DNA from: Pulveribacter suum
GTDB taxonomy: Bacteria > Pseudomonadota > Gammaproteobacteria > Burkholderiales > Burkholderiaceae_C
Assembly (NCBI RefSeq): GCF_003013695.1
Contig: NZ_CP027792.1
Location: 1,384,501-1,448,500 of the forward strand
Direction of reading: 5' to 3'
DNA length: 64,000 nt
Shown here: positions 53,342 through 64,000 of the stretch, in pieces
Layout of the letters: each line of letters starts with the position of its first letter
How positions within the stretch are numbered: position 1 is the first letter of the stretch
The notes under the pieces: generated by a model
What the model was told of the DNA's origin: nothing
The model's input: only the letters and a program-made list of their open reading frames with translations
The model's database searches: none
Made by a program: the position numbers and the translations under genes

Positions 53342-54013
53342 ATGGCCAACAATTTCGACCTGCAAGAGCAGGAACAGCTTGAAGAACTCAAGCATTTCTG
53401 GAAAACCTGGGGCAACCTCATCACCTGGGCGCTCATCGTCGTGATGGGCGGCTTTGCCGCCTGGAACGGTTGGCGCCTGTGGCAAAGCCGCCAGGCCCAG
53501 CAGGCCACGGCCCTGGCCGAGGCGGTGGAGTCGGCCTCGCGCAGCGGCGACATGGCGCGCGTGGAGCAGGCCGTTGGCGACCTTCAATCCAGCTACGGCG
53601 GCACCGTGCAGGCGGCCCAGGCGGGCTTGCTGGCGGCCAGGGTGATGGCCGAAGCCGGCAATCTCGACGGCGCCAAGGGCGTCCTGACCTGGGTGGCCGA
53701 CAAGGCCGGCGACGATGGCCTGCGCGCCGTGGCCCGCCTGCGCCTGGCCGCAGTGCTGGTCGAACAAAAGGCCTATGACGAGGCGTTGGCGCAACTGTCG
53801 CGCGGCATGACCCCTGAATTCAGTGCCCTGGCTGCCGACCGCAAGGGCGATGTGCTGCAGCTGCAGGACAAGAAGCCGCAGGCCGTGGAGGAATACCGCC
53901 GCGCCTGGCAGGCCATGGATGAGCGCGTGGACTATCGCCGCCTGGTCGAGGCCAAGCTGAACGCCCTGGGTGTGCAGCCCCAGGTCGTGGCCGCCGCGGG
54001 GGCTGCGCAGTGA
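53342..54013 (+). CDS. yfgM: YfgM family TPR membrane protein
   Basis: 223 residues. 'FDLQEQEQLEELKHFWKTWGNLITWALIVVMGGFAAWNGWRLWQSRQAQQA' is the YfgM N terminus with one transmembrane helix (24-43); the periplasmic part has TPR-like repeats ('AKGVLTWVADKAGDDGLRAVARLRLAAVLVEQKAYDEALAQLS'). In E. coli it is an ancillary SecYEG/PpiD partner that affects envelope stress signalling. A TACAAT box in the end of hisS (53306-53311) may give it a promoter. Its stop overlaps the bamB GTG. Confidence 0.9.
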   Translation: MANNFDLQEQEQLEELKHFWKTWGNLITWALIVVMGGFAAWNGWRLWQSRQAQQATALAEAVESASRSGDMARVEQAVGDLQSSYGGTVQAAQAGLLAARVMAEAGNLDGAKGVLTWVADKAGDDGLRAVARLRLAAVLVEQKAYDEALAQLSRGMTPEFSALAADRKGDVLQLQDKKPQAVEEYRRAWQAMDERVDYRRLVEAKLNALGVQPQVVAAAGAAQ

Positions 54014-55164
54014 GGGCCGCGCTGATCATGCGCCCGGCCGCGGTGCTCGCCTGCGCGCTGGTGCTGGCGGGGTGCTCGTCCCTGAGCAACATGATGCCCT
54101 GGAGCGGGCCGGCCCGGCCCAAGCCCGCGGAGCTGGGCCCCAACGTCCCCGTGCTGGGCGTGCGCCAGGCATGGACGGCGCAAATCGGCGATACGCAGGG
54201 CCTGGCCCTTGACGTGCGCGTAGTTGGCCACACGGTCGTGCTGGCCTCCGCTTCAGGGGAGGTGGCCGCCATTGACGCGCGCACCGGCGGGGACGTATGG
54301 CGCACGCGTCTGGGCATTCCCCTCGCGTCGGGCGTGGGCAGCGACGGCCGCTGGGCGGCCGTCGGCTCGCGGACCAGCGAGATCATCGCGCTGGAAGGCG
54401 GCCGCGAGATCTGGCGCAAGCACCTGCCGGCCCCGGCCTATACGGCGCCCTTGGTGGCAGGCGAGCGCATCTTCGTGCTGGGGGCGGACCGCTCGGTCTC
54501 TGCGTTCGACGCCGCCAGCGGGCGCCTGCTGTGGCGCCAGCAGCGTCCCGGCGAACCGCTCATCCTGCGCCAGGGAGGCGTGCTGATGGCGGTGGACGAC
54601 ACCCTGGTGGCGGGCCTGTCGGGTCGCCTGGTGGGCTTCAACCCGGACAACGGCAGCGTGCGCTGGGAGGCGCCCCTGGCCAGCCCGCGCGGCACCAACG
54701 ACGTGGAGCGCCTGGTGGAGATCGTCGGGCGCACCAGCCGCGTGGGCGGCAGCCTCTGTGCCCGCGCCTATCAGGCCAGCGTGGGCTGCATCGACACTGC
54801 CCGGGGCAGTGTTGCCTGGACGCAGGCCGCCAGCGGCGGCGAAGGCATTGATGGCGACGAGCAGATGCTGTTTGGCACCGAAGGCAATGGCACGGTGCTG
54901 GCCTGGAGCCGCGCCGACGGCTCGCGCGCCTGGTCATCCAACCGCCTGCAGTGGCGCAAGCTGACGGCACCGCTGCTGCTGGGCCGCTCGGTGGTCGTGG
55001 GCGATGAGGCGGGGCTGGTGCATCTGCTGTCGCGCGAGGACGCCTCGCCTCTGAACCGCCTGGCCACCGACGGCTCGCCCATCGCGGCGGCGCCGGTGGC
55101 GGCGGCCTACACCCTGGTGGTGGTCACCCGCAAGGGCGGCGTTTACGGCTTTCGTCCCGAGTGA
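54010..55164 (+). CDS. bamB: Outer membrane assembly lipoprotein BamB
   Basis: 384 residues if the GTG at 54010 (overlapping the yfgM stop) is used; an ATG at 54028 would give 378 and a cleaner signal peptide. Lipobox 'LVLAGCSS', then eight PQQ-like blades of a beta propeller, visible as repeats 'GDVWRTRLGIPLASGVG', 'GRLLWRQQRPGEPLI', 'GSVAWTQAASGG', 'GSRAWSSNRLQWRKL'. Member of the BAM complex for outer membrane protein insertion. Neighbour der is the usual partner. Confidence 0.93.
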   Translation: MRAALIMRPAAVLACALVLAGCSSLSNMMPWSGPARPKPAELGPNVPVLGVRQAWTAQIGDTQGLALDVRVVGHTVVLASASGEVAAIDARTGGDVWRTRLGIPLASGVGSDGRWAAVGSRTSEIIALEGGREIWRKHLPAPAYTAPLVAGERIFVLGADRSVSAFDAASGRLLWRQQRPGEPLILRQGGVLMAVDDTLVAGLSGRLVGFNPDNGSVRWEAPLASPRGTNDVERLVEIVGRTSRVGGSLCARAYQASVGCIDTARGSVAWTQAASGGEGIDGDEQMLFGTEGNGTVLAWSRADGSRAWSSNRLQWRKLTAPLLLGRSVVVGDEAGLVHLLSREDASPLNRLATDGSPIAAAPVAAAYTLVVVTRKGGVYGFRPE

Positions 55165-55189
55165 CGAAGCACTGGATTGAAGGGAAGGG

Positions 55190-56530
55190 ATGAAACCCGT
55201 CATCGCCCTGGTGGGGCGGCCCAATGTGGGCAAGTCCACCCTGTTCAACCGCTTGACGAAGACGCGCGACGCGATCGTGGCGGATTTCGCCGGCCTCACG
55301 CGCGACCGCCACTACGGCCATGGTCGCCAGGGCAAGCTGGAATACATCGTCATCGACACCGGCGGCTTCGAGCCTGACGCGGGCAGCGGCATCTACCGCG
55401 AAATGGCGCGCCAGACGCAGCAGGCCGTGGCCGAGGCCGATGTGGTTCTCTTCGTGGTGGATGCGCGCGCCGGTCTGTCTGCGCAGGACCACGAGATCGC
55501 CAACTACCTGCGCCGCCTGGGCAAGCCCTGTGTGCTGGCTGGCAACAAGGCCGAAGGCATGCAGGGCAGCGCCCAGCTGGCCGAGTTCTACGAGTTGGGC
55601 CTGGGCGAAGTCTTTCCCGTCTCGGCCGCTCACGGCCAGGGCGTGCGTGGACTGGTGGAACATGCGCTGCAGCCGCTTCCTGTCCTCGAAGAAGACGACG
55701 CAGCCGAGCCGGGCCAGGAAGTCATCCGTCTGGCAGTGGCCGGTCGGCCCAATGTCGGCAAATCCACGCTGATCAATGCCTGGCTGGGCGAGGAGCGTCT
55801 GGTGGCGTTCGACCTGCCGGGCACCACGCGCGATGCCATCACCGTGCCGCTGGAGCGGGGCGGCCGCAAGTTCGAGCTGATCGACACGGCAGGCCTGCGT
55901 CGCAAGGGCAGGGTGTTCGAGGCCATCGAGAAGTTCTCGGTGGTCAAGACGTTGCAGGCGATCGAGTCGGCGCACGTGGTGCTGCTGCTGCTGGACGCCA
56001 CCCAGGGTGTGACAGACCAGGACGCGCACATCGCCGGCTACATCCTGGAGAGCGGCCGGGCCGTGGTCGTCGCCATCAACAAATGGGACGCGGTGGACAG
56101 CTACCAGCGCCAGGAGCTCGAGCGCTCCATCGAGACGCGACTGTCCTTCCTGAAATTTGCTTCGATGCACTACATCTCGGCGCAAAAGCGCCAGGGCCTG
56201 GCGCCGCTGTGGACTGCGCTGGTGCAGGCCTACAAGGCGGCCAACTGCAAGATGCCCACGCCCCTGCTCACGCGCGTGCTGCTGGAGGCGGTCCAATTTC
56301 AGAGCCCGAAGCGCGCGGGGAGCTTCCGCCCCAAGCTGCGCTACGCCCACCAGGGGGGCATGAACCCGCCCATCATCGTTGTCCACGGCAACTCGCTGGA
56401 GCATGTGACGGACGCTTACAAACGCTTCCTGGAGGGGCGCTTTCGCAAGGAGTTCGACCTGGTCGGAACACCGCTGCGCATCGAGATGAAGACGTCGGCC
56501 AACCCTTATGCGGACAAGGGCACAGGGTGA
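55190..56530 (+). CDS. der: GTPase Der (EngA)
   Basis: 446 residues with two G domains and a KH-like C-terminal domain. First domain: '[12 protein letters not shown]', '[10 protein letters not shown]', 'NKAEGMQ'; second: '[16 protein letters not shown]', '[20 protein letters not shown]', 'NKWDAVD'. The C-terminal '[52 protein letters not shown]' binds ribosome. Needed for 50S subunit assembly. Order bamB-der-hfq is normal. Confidence 0.97.
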   Translation: MKPVIALVGRPNVGKSTLFNRLTKTRDAIVADFAGLTRDRHYGHGRQGKLEYIVIDTGGFEPDAGSGIYREMARQTQQAVAEADVVLFVVDARAGLSAQDHEIANYLRRLGKPCVLAGNKAEGMQGSAQLAEFYELGLGEVFPVSAAHGQGVRGLVEHALQPLPVLEEDDAAEPGQEVIRLAVAGRPNVGKSTLINAWLGEERLVAFDLPGTTRDAITVPLERGGRKFELIDTAGLRRKGRVFEAIEKFSVVKTLQAIESAHVVLLLLDATQGVTDQDAHIAGYILESGRAVVVAINKWDAVDSYQRQELERSIETRLSFLKFASMHYISAQKRQGLAPLWTALVQAYKAANCKMPTPLLTRVLLEAVQFQSPKRAGSFRPKLRYAHQGGMNPPIIVVHGNSLEHVTDAYKRFLEGRFRKEFDLVGTPLRIEMKTSANPYADKGTG

Positions 56531-56608
56531 TGCCCTGGGGGCCTGCGGGGCTGCAAGGCTGTGTTAAGGTGCCGTATCACAACAACATCCTTGAACACGG
56601 AGAATATC

Positions 56609-56869
56609 GTGAGCAATAAAGGCCAACTTCTGCAAGATCCCTTCCTCAACGCCCTGCGCCGCGAGCACGTGCCTGTTTCCATCTACCTGGTCAACGGCAT
56701 CAAGCTGCAAGGGCAGATCGAATCCTTCGATCAATACGTCGTGCTGCTGCGCAATACGGTGACCCAGATGGTTTACAAGCACGCCATCTCCACCATCGTG
56801 CCCGGACGCGCCGTGAACTTCTCCACCACGGCCGAGCCTGCCGAGCCCGACAGCGGCGAGAACCGTTAA
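56609..56869 (+). CDS. hfq: RNA chaperone Hfq
   Basis: 86 residues from a GTG at 56609 preceded by CGGAGAA; no ATG fits the conserved start '[68 protein letters not shown]'. Sm1 and Sm2 motifs complete. Hexameric, pairs small RNAs with mRNAs. The C-terminal tail (residues 70-86) is short and acidic, as in many betaproteobacteria. Precedes hflX. Confidence 0.96.
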   Translation: MSNKGQLLQDPFLNALRREHVPVSIYLVNGIKLQGQIESFDQYVVLLRNTVTQMVYKHAISTIVPGRAVNFSTTAEPAEPDSGENR

Positions 56870-56935
56870 CCTCTTTTCTGGCGGCGCGAAGCTGCGCCGG
56901 CTGGCCGGCGTCTCGCTTTCCTGCCGCCCGCAACT

Positions 56936-58117
<1,182 letters not shown>

Positions 58118-58171
58118 TTGGGCACAATGCTCGACTGTTGTCGTGTCTTCACAGAATAAGAGAATCTGCGC

Positions 58172-59545
58172 ATGAACCTTCCTAGCCGCTCCTGGCGCCA
58201 GGCCCTGCTGCCGGCGCGCATCCGGGGGGTGTTCAACCTCAACGATCCACGCTGGGGCCGGGGCGAGGAGGGCGGCGATGGTCAGCGCCCCGAGCCCGAA
58301 CGTCCCGTCGAGCCGCCCCGCGGCAACCGCGGGCCGACCGGTGGCCCCGCCGGCGGGCAGCCGCCGGACCTGGACGAGCTGTGGCGTGACCTGAACCGCA
58401 AGCTGGGCGGCCTGTTTGGCGGTCGTGGCGGCGGCGGTGGCCGCGGGCAGCCGCCTGCAGGCGGCGGCGGCAGCTTTCAGCCGGACATGAAGAATGCCGG
58501 CGTTGGGCTGGGCCTGATCGCAGGCGTTGCCGTGCTGATCTGGCTGGGCACGGGCTTTTTCATCGTGCAGGAGGGCCAGCAGGCCGTCATCACCCAGTTC
58601 GGCAAGTACAAAAGCACTGTCAATGCCGGCTTCAACTGGCGCCTGCCGTACCCCATCCAGCGCCATGAATTGGTGTTCGTGACGCAGATCCGCTCGGTGG
58701 ACGTAGGTCGCGACAGCATCATCAAGAGCACCGGTTTGCGCGAATCCGCCATGCTGACCGAGGACGAGAACATCGTCGAGATCAAGTTCGCCGTGCAGTA
58801 CCGCCTGAACGACGCGCGCGCCTGGTTGTTCGAGAGCCGCAATCCGGGCGATGCGGTGGTGCAGGCTGCCGAGACTGCAGTGCGCGAGGTGGTTGGCAAG
58901 ATGCGCATGGATAGCGCCTTGGCGGAGGAGCGCGACCAGATCGCACCGCGGGTGCGCAACCTGATGCAGTCCATCCTGGACCGCTACAAGGTCGGCGTCG
59001 AAGTCGTGGGCATCAATTTGCAGCAGGGCGGCGTGCGTCCGCCCGAGCAGGTTCAGGCTGCCTTCGACGACGTGCTCAAGGCTGGCCAGGAACGCGAGCG
59101 TGCCAAGAACGAGGCCCAGGCCTATGCCAATGACGTGATCCCGCGGGCGGTGGGTACTGCCTCGCGCCTGGGCGAGGAAGCCGCGGCCTACAAGGCCCGC
59201 ATCGTGGCTCAGGCGCAGGGCGATGCCCAGCGCTTTTCCTCGGTGCTGACCGAATACCAGAAGGCGCCGCAGGTGACGCGTGACCGCCTGTACCTGGAAA
59301 GCATGCAGCAGGTCTACAGCAGCGTGACCAAGGTGCTGGTGGAGTCGCGCCAGGGATCCAATCTGCTGTACCTGCCGCTGGACAAGATCATGCAGGGCGT
59401 TGCCCAGACGCCCCAGCCGGCCGGCTCGGGCCTGGATGCCGCCCCCGCGGCCCCGGGTTCATCGGCGCCCGGTGCCGGCACGCCCCCGCTGAACAACGAT
59501 GCACGCGCCCGCGATGCCCGCTCGCGTGAACGCGAGTCCCGATAG
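58172..59545 (+). CDS. hflK: HflK, membrane protease regulator subunit
   Basis: 457 residues. Gly/Pro-rich cytoplasmic N terminus (to about 105, GGRGGGGGRGQPP), one transmembrane helix (about 110-133), then an SPFH/band 7 domain: 'GTGFFIVQEGQQAVITQFGKYK', 'VNAGFNWRLPYPIQRHELVFVTQIRSVDVG', and the coiled-coil 'LKAGQERERAKNEAQAYANDVIPRAV'. Forms with HflC a ring around FtsH. The C-terminal tail (PAPGSSAPGAGT) is disordered. Confidence 0.95.
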   Translation: MNLPSRSWRQALLPARIRGVFNLNDPRWGRGEEGGDGQRPEPERPVEPPRGNRGPTGGPAGGQPPDLDELWRDLNRKLGGLFGGRGGGGGRGQPPAGGGGSFQPDMKNAGVGLGLIAGVAVLIWLGTGFFIVQEGQQAVITQFGKYKSTVNAGFNWRLPYPIQRHELVFVTQIRSVDVGRDSIIKSTGLRESAMLTEDENIVEIKFAVQYRLNDARAWLFESRNPGDAVVQAAETAVREVVGKMRMDSALAEERDQIAPRVRNLMQSILDRYKVGVEVVGINLQQGGVRPPEQVQAAFDDVLKAGQERERAKNEAQAYANDVIPRAVGTASRLGEEAAAYKARIVAQAQGDAQRFSSVLTEYQKAPQVTRDRLYLESMQQVYSSVTKVLVESRQGSNLLYLPLDKIMQGVAQTPQPAGSGLDAAPAAPGSSAPGAGTPPLNNDARARDARSRERESR

Positions 59546-59554
59546 GAGAGCCGT

Positions 59555-60454
59555 GTGAACAGAATCGGATTCATCGCAACCAGCGTCCTGGTTGCGCTTG
59601 CCCTGCTGAGCTCCATGGTCTTCGTGGTCGACCAGCGCCAGTTTGGCGTGGTCTATGCCCTGGGTCAGATCAAGGATGTGATCACCGAGCCGGGCCTGAA
59701 CTTCAAGCTGCCACCGCCGTTCCAGAACGTGCGCTACATCGACAAGCGTCTGCTCACGCTGGACAGCTCGGAGACCGAATCGATGCTCACCGCCGAAAAG
59801 CAGCGCGTGGTCATCGACTGGTACGTGCGCTGGCGCATCAGCGACCCGTCGGAATACATCCGCAACGTCGGTCTGGACGAGAACGCGGGCGCCCTGCAGC
59901 TCAACCGCGTGGTACGCAACGCCTTCCAGGAGGAAGTCAACCGGCGCACCGTGCGCGAGCTGATCTCCACCAAGCGCGACGCGCTGATGTCGGACGTCAA
60001 GCGCGAAGTGCTGGAGACGGTACGCGGCGCCAAACCCTGGGGTGTGGATGTGGTGGACGTGCGCATCACCCGCGTGGACTACGTGGAGGCCATCACCGAG
60101 TCGGTGTACCGCCGCATGGAGGCCGAGCGCAAGCGTGTGGCCAACGAGCTGCGCTCCACCGGCGCGGCCGAGGGCGAGAAGATCCGCGCTGATGCCGACC
60201 GCCAGCGCGAGATCACCATCGCCAATGCCTACCGCGACGCGCAGAAGATTAAGGGCGAGGGCGACGCAGAGGCCGCGAGCACTTACGGCGAGGCGTTTGG
60301 CCGCGACCCGCAGTTCGCGCAGTTCTACCGCAGCCTGGAGGCCTACAAGTCCAGCTTCAACCGCAAGAGCGACGTGGTGGTGCTGGACCCATCGTCCACC
60401 GAGTTCTTCAAGGCCTTCCGCGGCGGCAGCGTCGGGGCACGCCAGGCTCCCTGA
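59555..60454 (+). CDS. hflC: HflC, membrane protease regulator subunit
   Basis: 299 residues from a GTG at 59555 with AGGAGAG upstream. N-terminal anchor 'RIGFIATSVLVALALLSSMVFVVDQRQFGVVYALGQIKDV', then the SPFH domain and 'AEGEKIRADADRQREITIANAYRDAQKIKGEGDAEAASTYGEAFGRDPQFAQFYRSLEAYKSSF'. Partner of HflK. Nine bases separate the genes. Confidence 0.95.
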   Translation: MNRIGFIATSVLVALALLSSMVFVVDQRQFGVVYALGQIKDVITEPGLNFKLPPPFQNVRYIDKRLLTLDSSETESMLTAEKQRVVIDWYVRWRISDPSEYIRNVGLDENAGALQLNRVVRNAFQEEVNRRTVRELISTKRDALMSDVKREVLETVRGAKPWGVDVVDVRITRVDYVEAITESVYRRMEAERKRVANELRSTGAAEGEKIRADADRQREITIANAYRDAQKIKGEGDAEAASTYGEAFGRDPQFAQFYRSLEAYKSSFNRKSDVVVLDPSSTEFFKAFRGGSVGARQAP

Positions 60455-60481
60455 GCGGCACGCCGGCGACGCGGACGCCTA

Positions 60482-60670
60482 ATGGATTGGGGCAGCGCCA
60501 CCTGGGGCGCCATCGGCCTCGTGCTGGTGATCGAAGGGGTATTGCCCTTCGTCTCGCCGGCCGGGTGGCGGCGCACTTTCAGCCAGTTGCTGCGGCTGCG
60601 CGACGGGCAGATCCGTTTTTGCGCGCTGCTGAGCATCCTCGCGGGTGGGCTCGTATTGCTGCTTGCCTGA
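60482..60670 (+). CDS. DUF2065 small membrane protein
   Basis: 62 residues with two hydrophobic helices (about 8-25 and 44-61): 'TWGAIGLVLVIEGVLPFVSPAGWRRTFSQLLRLRDGQIRFCALLSILAGGLVLLLA', the DUF2065 family pattern. It usually lies after hflC. Function unknown; the position suggests a role with the FtsH-HflKC complex (inference). Confidence 0.87.
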   Translation: MDWGSATWGAIGLVLVIEGVLPFVSPAGWRRTFSQLLRLRDGQIRFCALLSILAGGLVLLLA

Positions 60671-60745
60671 TACGGCCGGGACCTGTAAGAGGCTGGTTCT
60701 GCCCCAGCCAGTAGAATCTCCCTTTTAACAGCTCCCCCTTTTTCC

Positions 60746-61894
60746 ATGTCTGCCTGGGTCCTGCCGGATCACATTGCCGATGTCCTGCCTTCCGAGGCCC
60801 GGCACATCGAAGAGCTGCGCCGCGGCTTGCTGGACACGGCCCGCAGCTATGGCTACGAGCTGGTGATGCCGCCGTTGCTGGAGCACCTCGATTCGCTGTT
60901 GAGCGGAGCCGGCGAGGCGCTGGACCTGCAGACTTTCAAATTGGTCGATCAGCTGTCAGGTCGCTCCATCGGCCTGCGCGCCGACACCACACAGCAGGTG
61001 GCGCGCATCGACGCCCACCTGCTCAACAGGCGCGGCGTCACCCGGCTTTGTTACTGCGGCCCGGTGTTGCATGCCCGCCCTGACCGCCCCCGGGCCACCC
61101 GCGAGCCGCTGCAGTTCGGTGCCGAGATCTACGGCCATGCCGGCACCGAGGCCGACATCGAATCCGTAGTGCTGGCGCTCGAATGCCTGCGTGTGGCCCA
61201 GGTGCCGGAGGTCAGCGTGGATCTGGCCGACGTGCGCATCGTGCGCAGCCTGCTGGCTGGCGTTCCGGTGGATCTGGCCACGCTCAGCCGGGTGCATGCC
61301 GCTCTGGCTGCCAAGGACGGCAGCGAGCTGGCGCACCTGACCCGTGGCTTTCCGGCCGCAGCGCGCGAAGGGCTGCTGGCACTGCTGCAGCTGTATGGCG
61401 ATGCCCAGGTGCTGGATGAGGCCGAAAAGGTGCTCAAACCCGCACCAGAGCTGCGCAAGGCGCTATCAGATTTGAAATCCGTTGCCTCTCGCATCAAAGG
61501 CGCGCGCGTCACCTTTGACCTGGCTGACCTGCGTGGCTACGCCTACTACAGTGGCACGCGCTTTGCGATGTATGTGCCCGGCGCCAGCGACGCGCTGGTG
61601 CGCGGTGGCCGCTACGACGAGGTAGGCGCAGCGTTCGGGCGTAACCGGCCGGCGGCAGGCTTTAGCCTGGACATCAAGCAACTGGTGGGCGTGGTGGCGC
61701 CCCGTCCGCTGAAAGCCGCCATCCGCGCGCCATGGGGTGACGGCGCTGAGGCCATCGCTGCCATCGCCGCGCTGCGCCGGCAGGGCGAAACCGTGGTGTG
61801 CATGCTTTCGGAGAGCAGCAGCGAGATTGACGAGTTCTGCTGTGACCGGGAGCTGGTTTGCGAAGACGGGCAGTGGGTCGTGCATCCCCTGTGA
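60746..61894 (+). CDS. hisZ: ATP phosphoribosyltransferase regulatory subunit HisZ
   Basis: 382 residues. A histidyl-tRNA synthetase paralogue: '[47 protein letters not shown]', '[32 protein letters not shown]', '[49 protein letters not shown]'. Motif 2 of a tRNA synthetase is altered and the anticodon domain is missing, as expected for HisZ. Activates a short-form HisG in the first step of histidine synthesis. A TAGAAT box is at 60712-60717. Confidence 0.94.
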   Translation: MSAWVLPDHIADVLPSEARHIEELRRGLLDTARSYGYELVMPPLLEHLDSLLSGAGEALDLQTFKLVDQLSGRSIGLRADTTQQVARIDAHLLNRRGVTRLCYCGPVLHARPDRPRATREPLQFGAEIYGHAGTEADIESVVLALECLRVAQVPEVSVDLADVRIVRSLLAGVPVDLATLSRVHAALAAKDGSELAHLTRGFPAAAREGLLALLQLYGDAQVLDEAEKVLKPAPELRKALSDLKSVASRIKGARVTFDLADLRGYAYYSGTRFAMYVPGASDALVRGGRYDEVGAAFGRNRPAAGFSLDIKQLVGVVAPRPLKAAIRAPWGDGAEAIAAIAALRRQGETVVCMLSESSSEIDEFCCDRELVCEDGQWVVHPL

Positions 61895-61923
61895 GCGGTT
61901 TTCTTCCTTCTTCCTTTTTTTGA

Positions 61924-63312
<1,389 letters not shown>

Positions 63313-63314
63313 GC

Positions 63315-63376
63315 GAATTTCCAGCCCAATTGGCCGTTAGCGCTTGCCCCTAAAGCGCTGACAGCTATTAAAAAAG
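63315..63376 (-). repeat. Dispersed palindromic element, copy K, before the phosphoribosyltransferase
   Basis: Plus strand: GAATTTCCAGCCCAATTGGCC, split as GAATTTCCAG and CCCAATTGGCC, then GTTAGCGCTTGCCCCTAAAGCGCTGACAGCTATTAAAA. Its right end merges with the AAGGAG ribosome binding site of the next gene (63374-63379). Confidence 0.85.
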
Positions 63377-63385
63377 GAGTGAACG

Positions 63386-63910
63386 ATGCTGACCGAAGAC
63401 GGCAAGCACCTGTATGTGAGCTACGACGAGTACCACAACCTCATCGAAAAACTGGCACTCAAGGTGCATCAGTCCGGTTGGCAGTTCGACACCATCCTGT
63501 GTTTGGCTCGCGGCGGCCTGCGGCCTGGCGACATTCTCAGTCGCATCTTTGACAAGCCGCTGGCCATCATGTCCACCAGTTCCTATCGGGCTGAGGCAGG
63601 AACGGTGCAGGGGCATCTGGACATTGCACGCTTCATTACTACGCCCAAGGGAGAAATCGCCGGGCGCGTGCTGCTGGTGGACGACCTGGCCGATTCGGGC
63701 CACACCTTGAACGCGGTGATTACCATGCTCAGGACGAACTACGCGCCCATTACCGAGCTGCGCAGCGCGGTGATCTGGACCAAGGGTTTCTCCACGTTCA
63801 CGCCTGACTATTCGGTGGAGTTCCTTCCGTCCAACCCCTGGATCCATCAGCCGTTCGAAGGCTATGACAACTTGTCGCCCGACAAGCTGCTGGAGAAGTG
63901 GAAGCTGTAA
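63386..63910 (+). CDS. Phosphoribosyltransferase (Gpt/hypoxanthine-type)
   Basis: 174 residues. PRPP loop 'RVLLVDDLADSGHTL' (94-108) and 'ILCLARGGLRPGDILSRIF' (37-55) show a type I phosphoribosyltransferase; 'FITTPKGEIAGRV' and 'NPWIHQPFEGYDNLSPDKLLEKWKL' match the small purine PRTase group seen next to purA in betaproteobacteria. Likely salvages xanthine/guanine/hypoxanthine; the exact base is not decided by sequence. A clear AAGGAG lies seven bases before the ATG, partly in repeat copy K. Confidence 0.87.
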   Translation: MLTEDGKHLYVSYDEYHNLIEKLALKVHQSGWQFDTILCLARGGLRPGDILSRIFDKPLAIMSTSSYRAEAGTVQGHLDIARFITTPKGEIAGRVLLVDDLADSGHTLNAVITMLRTNYAPITELRSAVIWTKGFSTFTPDYSVEFLPSNPWIHQPFEGYDNLSPDKLLEKWKL

Positions 63911-63960
63911 GCTCAAAAGGTAAAAACGCGACGCAAGGAATTTTCGGGCAAAAAATCGCG

Positions 63961-63966
63961 TTATAC
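63961..63966 (+). promoter_or_regulatory. Possible -10 box near the right edge
   Basis: TTATAC in a context CGCGTTATACTTGCGGGCC, an AT-rich island after the phosphoribosyltransferase gene. It could drive the next gene, which begins beyond base 64000. No convincing -35 at 17 bp. Confidence 0.25.
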
Positions 63967-64000
63967 TTGCGGGCCTGCTGCAGCGAAGATGTCCAATGGG

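Overview
The window is about 68-70% G+C, carries no rRNA, CRISPR array, prophage or transposase, and reads as a chromosomal core segment of a betaproteobacterium. The gene orders (ndk-rlmN-pilF-rodZ-ispG-hisS-yfgM-bamB-der-hfq-hflX-hflK-hflC-hisZ-purA; surE-pcm-nlpD; purM divergent from hda-HAD-pcnB-folK; argD-argF beside DUF3579) point to Burkholderiales, most likely Comamonadaceae (Acidovorax/Alicycliphilus/Diaphorobacter type). The family assignment is inference from gene content.

Layout. 0-1.4 kb: minor pilins (fimT, pilV, start of pilW) of visibly lower G+C, next to tRNA-Ser(UGA). 1.7-5 kb: a small stress/plasmid-stabilisation-like protein, a CheX-like DUF3334 protein, and a cytochrome b561 plus two YceI proteins. 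5-8 kb: kynurenine pathway operon kynB-kynU-kynA (tryptophan to anthranilate). 8-11.6 kb: ferrous iron uptake feoA-feoB plus a tiny Cys-rich membrane protein, flanked by two paralogous YkgJ-type Cys-cluster proteins, with a Fur-box-like site. 11.8-15.5 kb: DUF2945, DUF488, argF, argD, DUF3579. 15.6-25 kb: rpsT, murJ, SirB1-like, universal stress protein, AI-2E-type permease, purM, hda, HAD phosphatase, pcnB, folK. 25-31.4 kb: Bug-type binding protein, 19-cysteine copper-storage-type protein, 2Fe-2S reductase, SDR, two periplasmic/lipoproteins, glutaryl-CoA dehydrogenase. 31.6-41.6 kb: LysR regulator, MerR-B12 regulator, chemoreceptor, DNA photolyase, LrgAB, small proteins, diguanylate cyclase, quinone oxidoreductase. 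41.7-63.9 kb: a nearly uninterrupted plus-strand housekeeping run from surE to purA and a phosphoribosyltransferase.

The most unusual signal is not a gene. A short imperfect-palindrome element (core AGCTGCCAGCGCTTG ... CAAGCGCTGGAG) recurs at eleven loci in 64 kb, mostly between genes. One copy lies in frame inside argF, one supplies the last codons and stop of the chemoreceptor, one holds the kynB stop, one runs into the ribosome binding site of the last gene, and two copies face each other as a 29-bp-arm hairpin. Other points of interest are a 60-bp duplicate of the argF 3' end, an 11-residue tandem repeat in FeoB, and a B12-type regulator near a photolyase with matching palindromes. I found no clear candidate for a wholly undescribed multi-gene system. 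Stretches without genes longer than 300 bases: only 38565-38986, which holds at best a 34-codon proline-rich reading frame.
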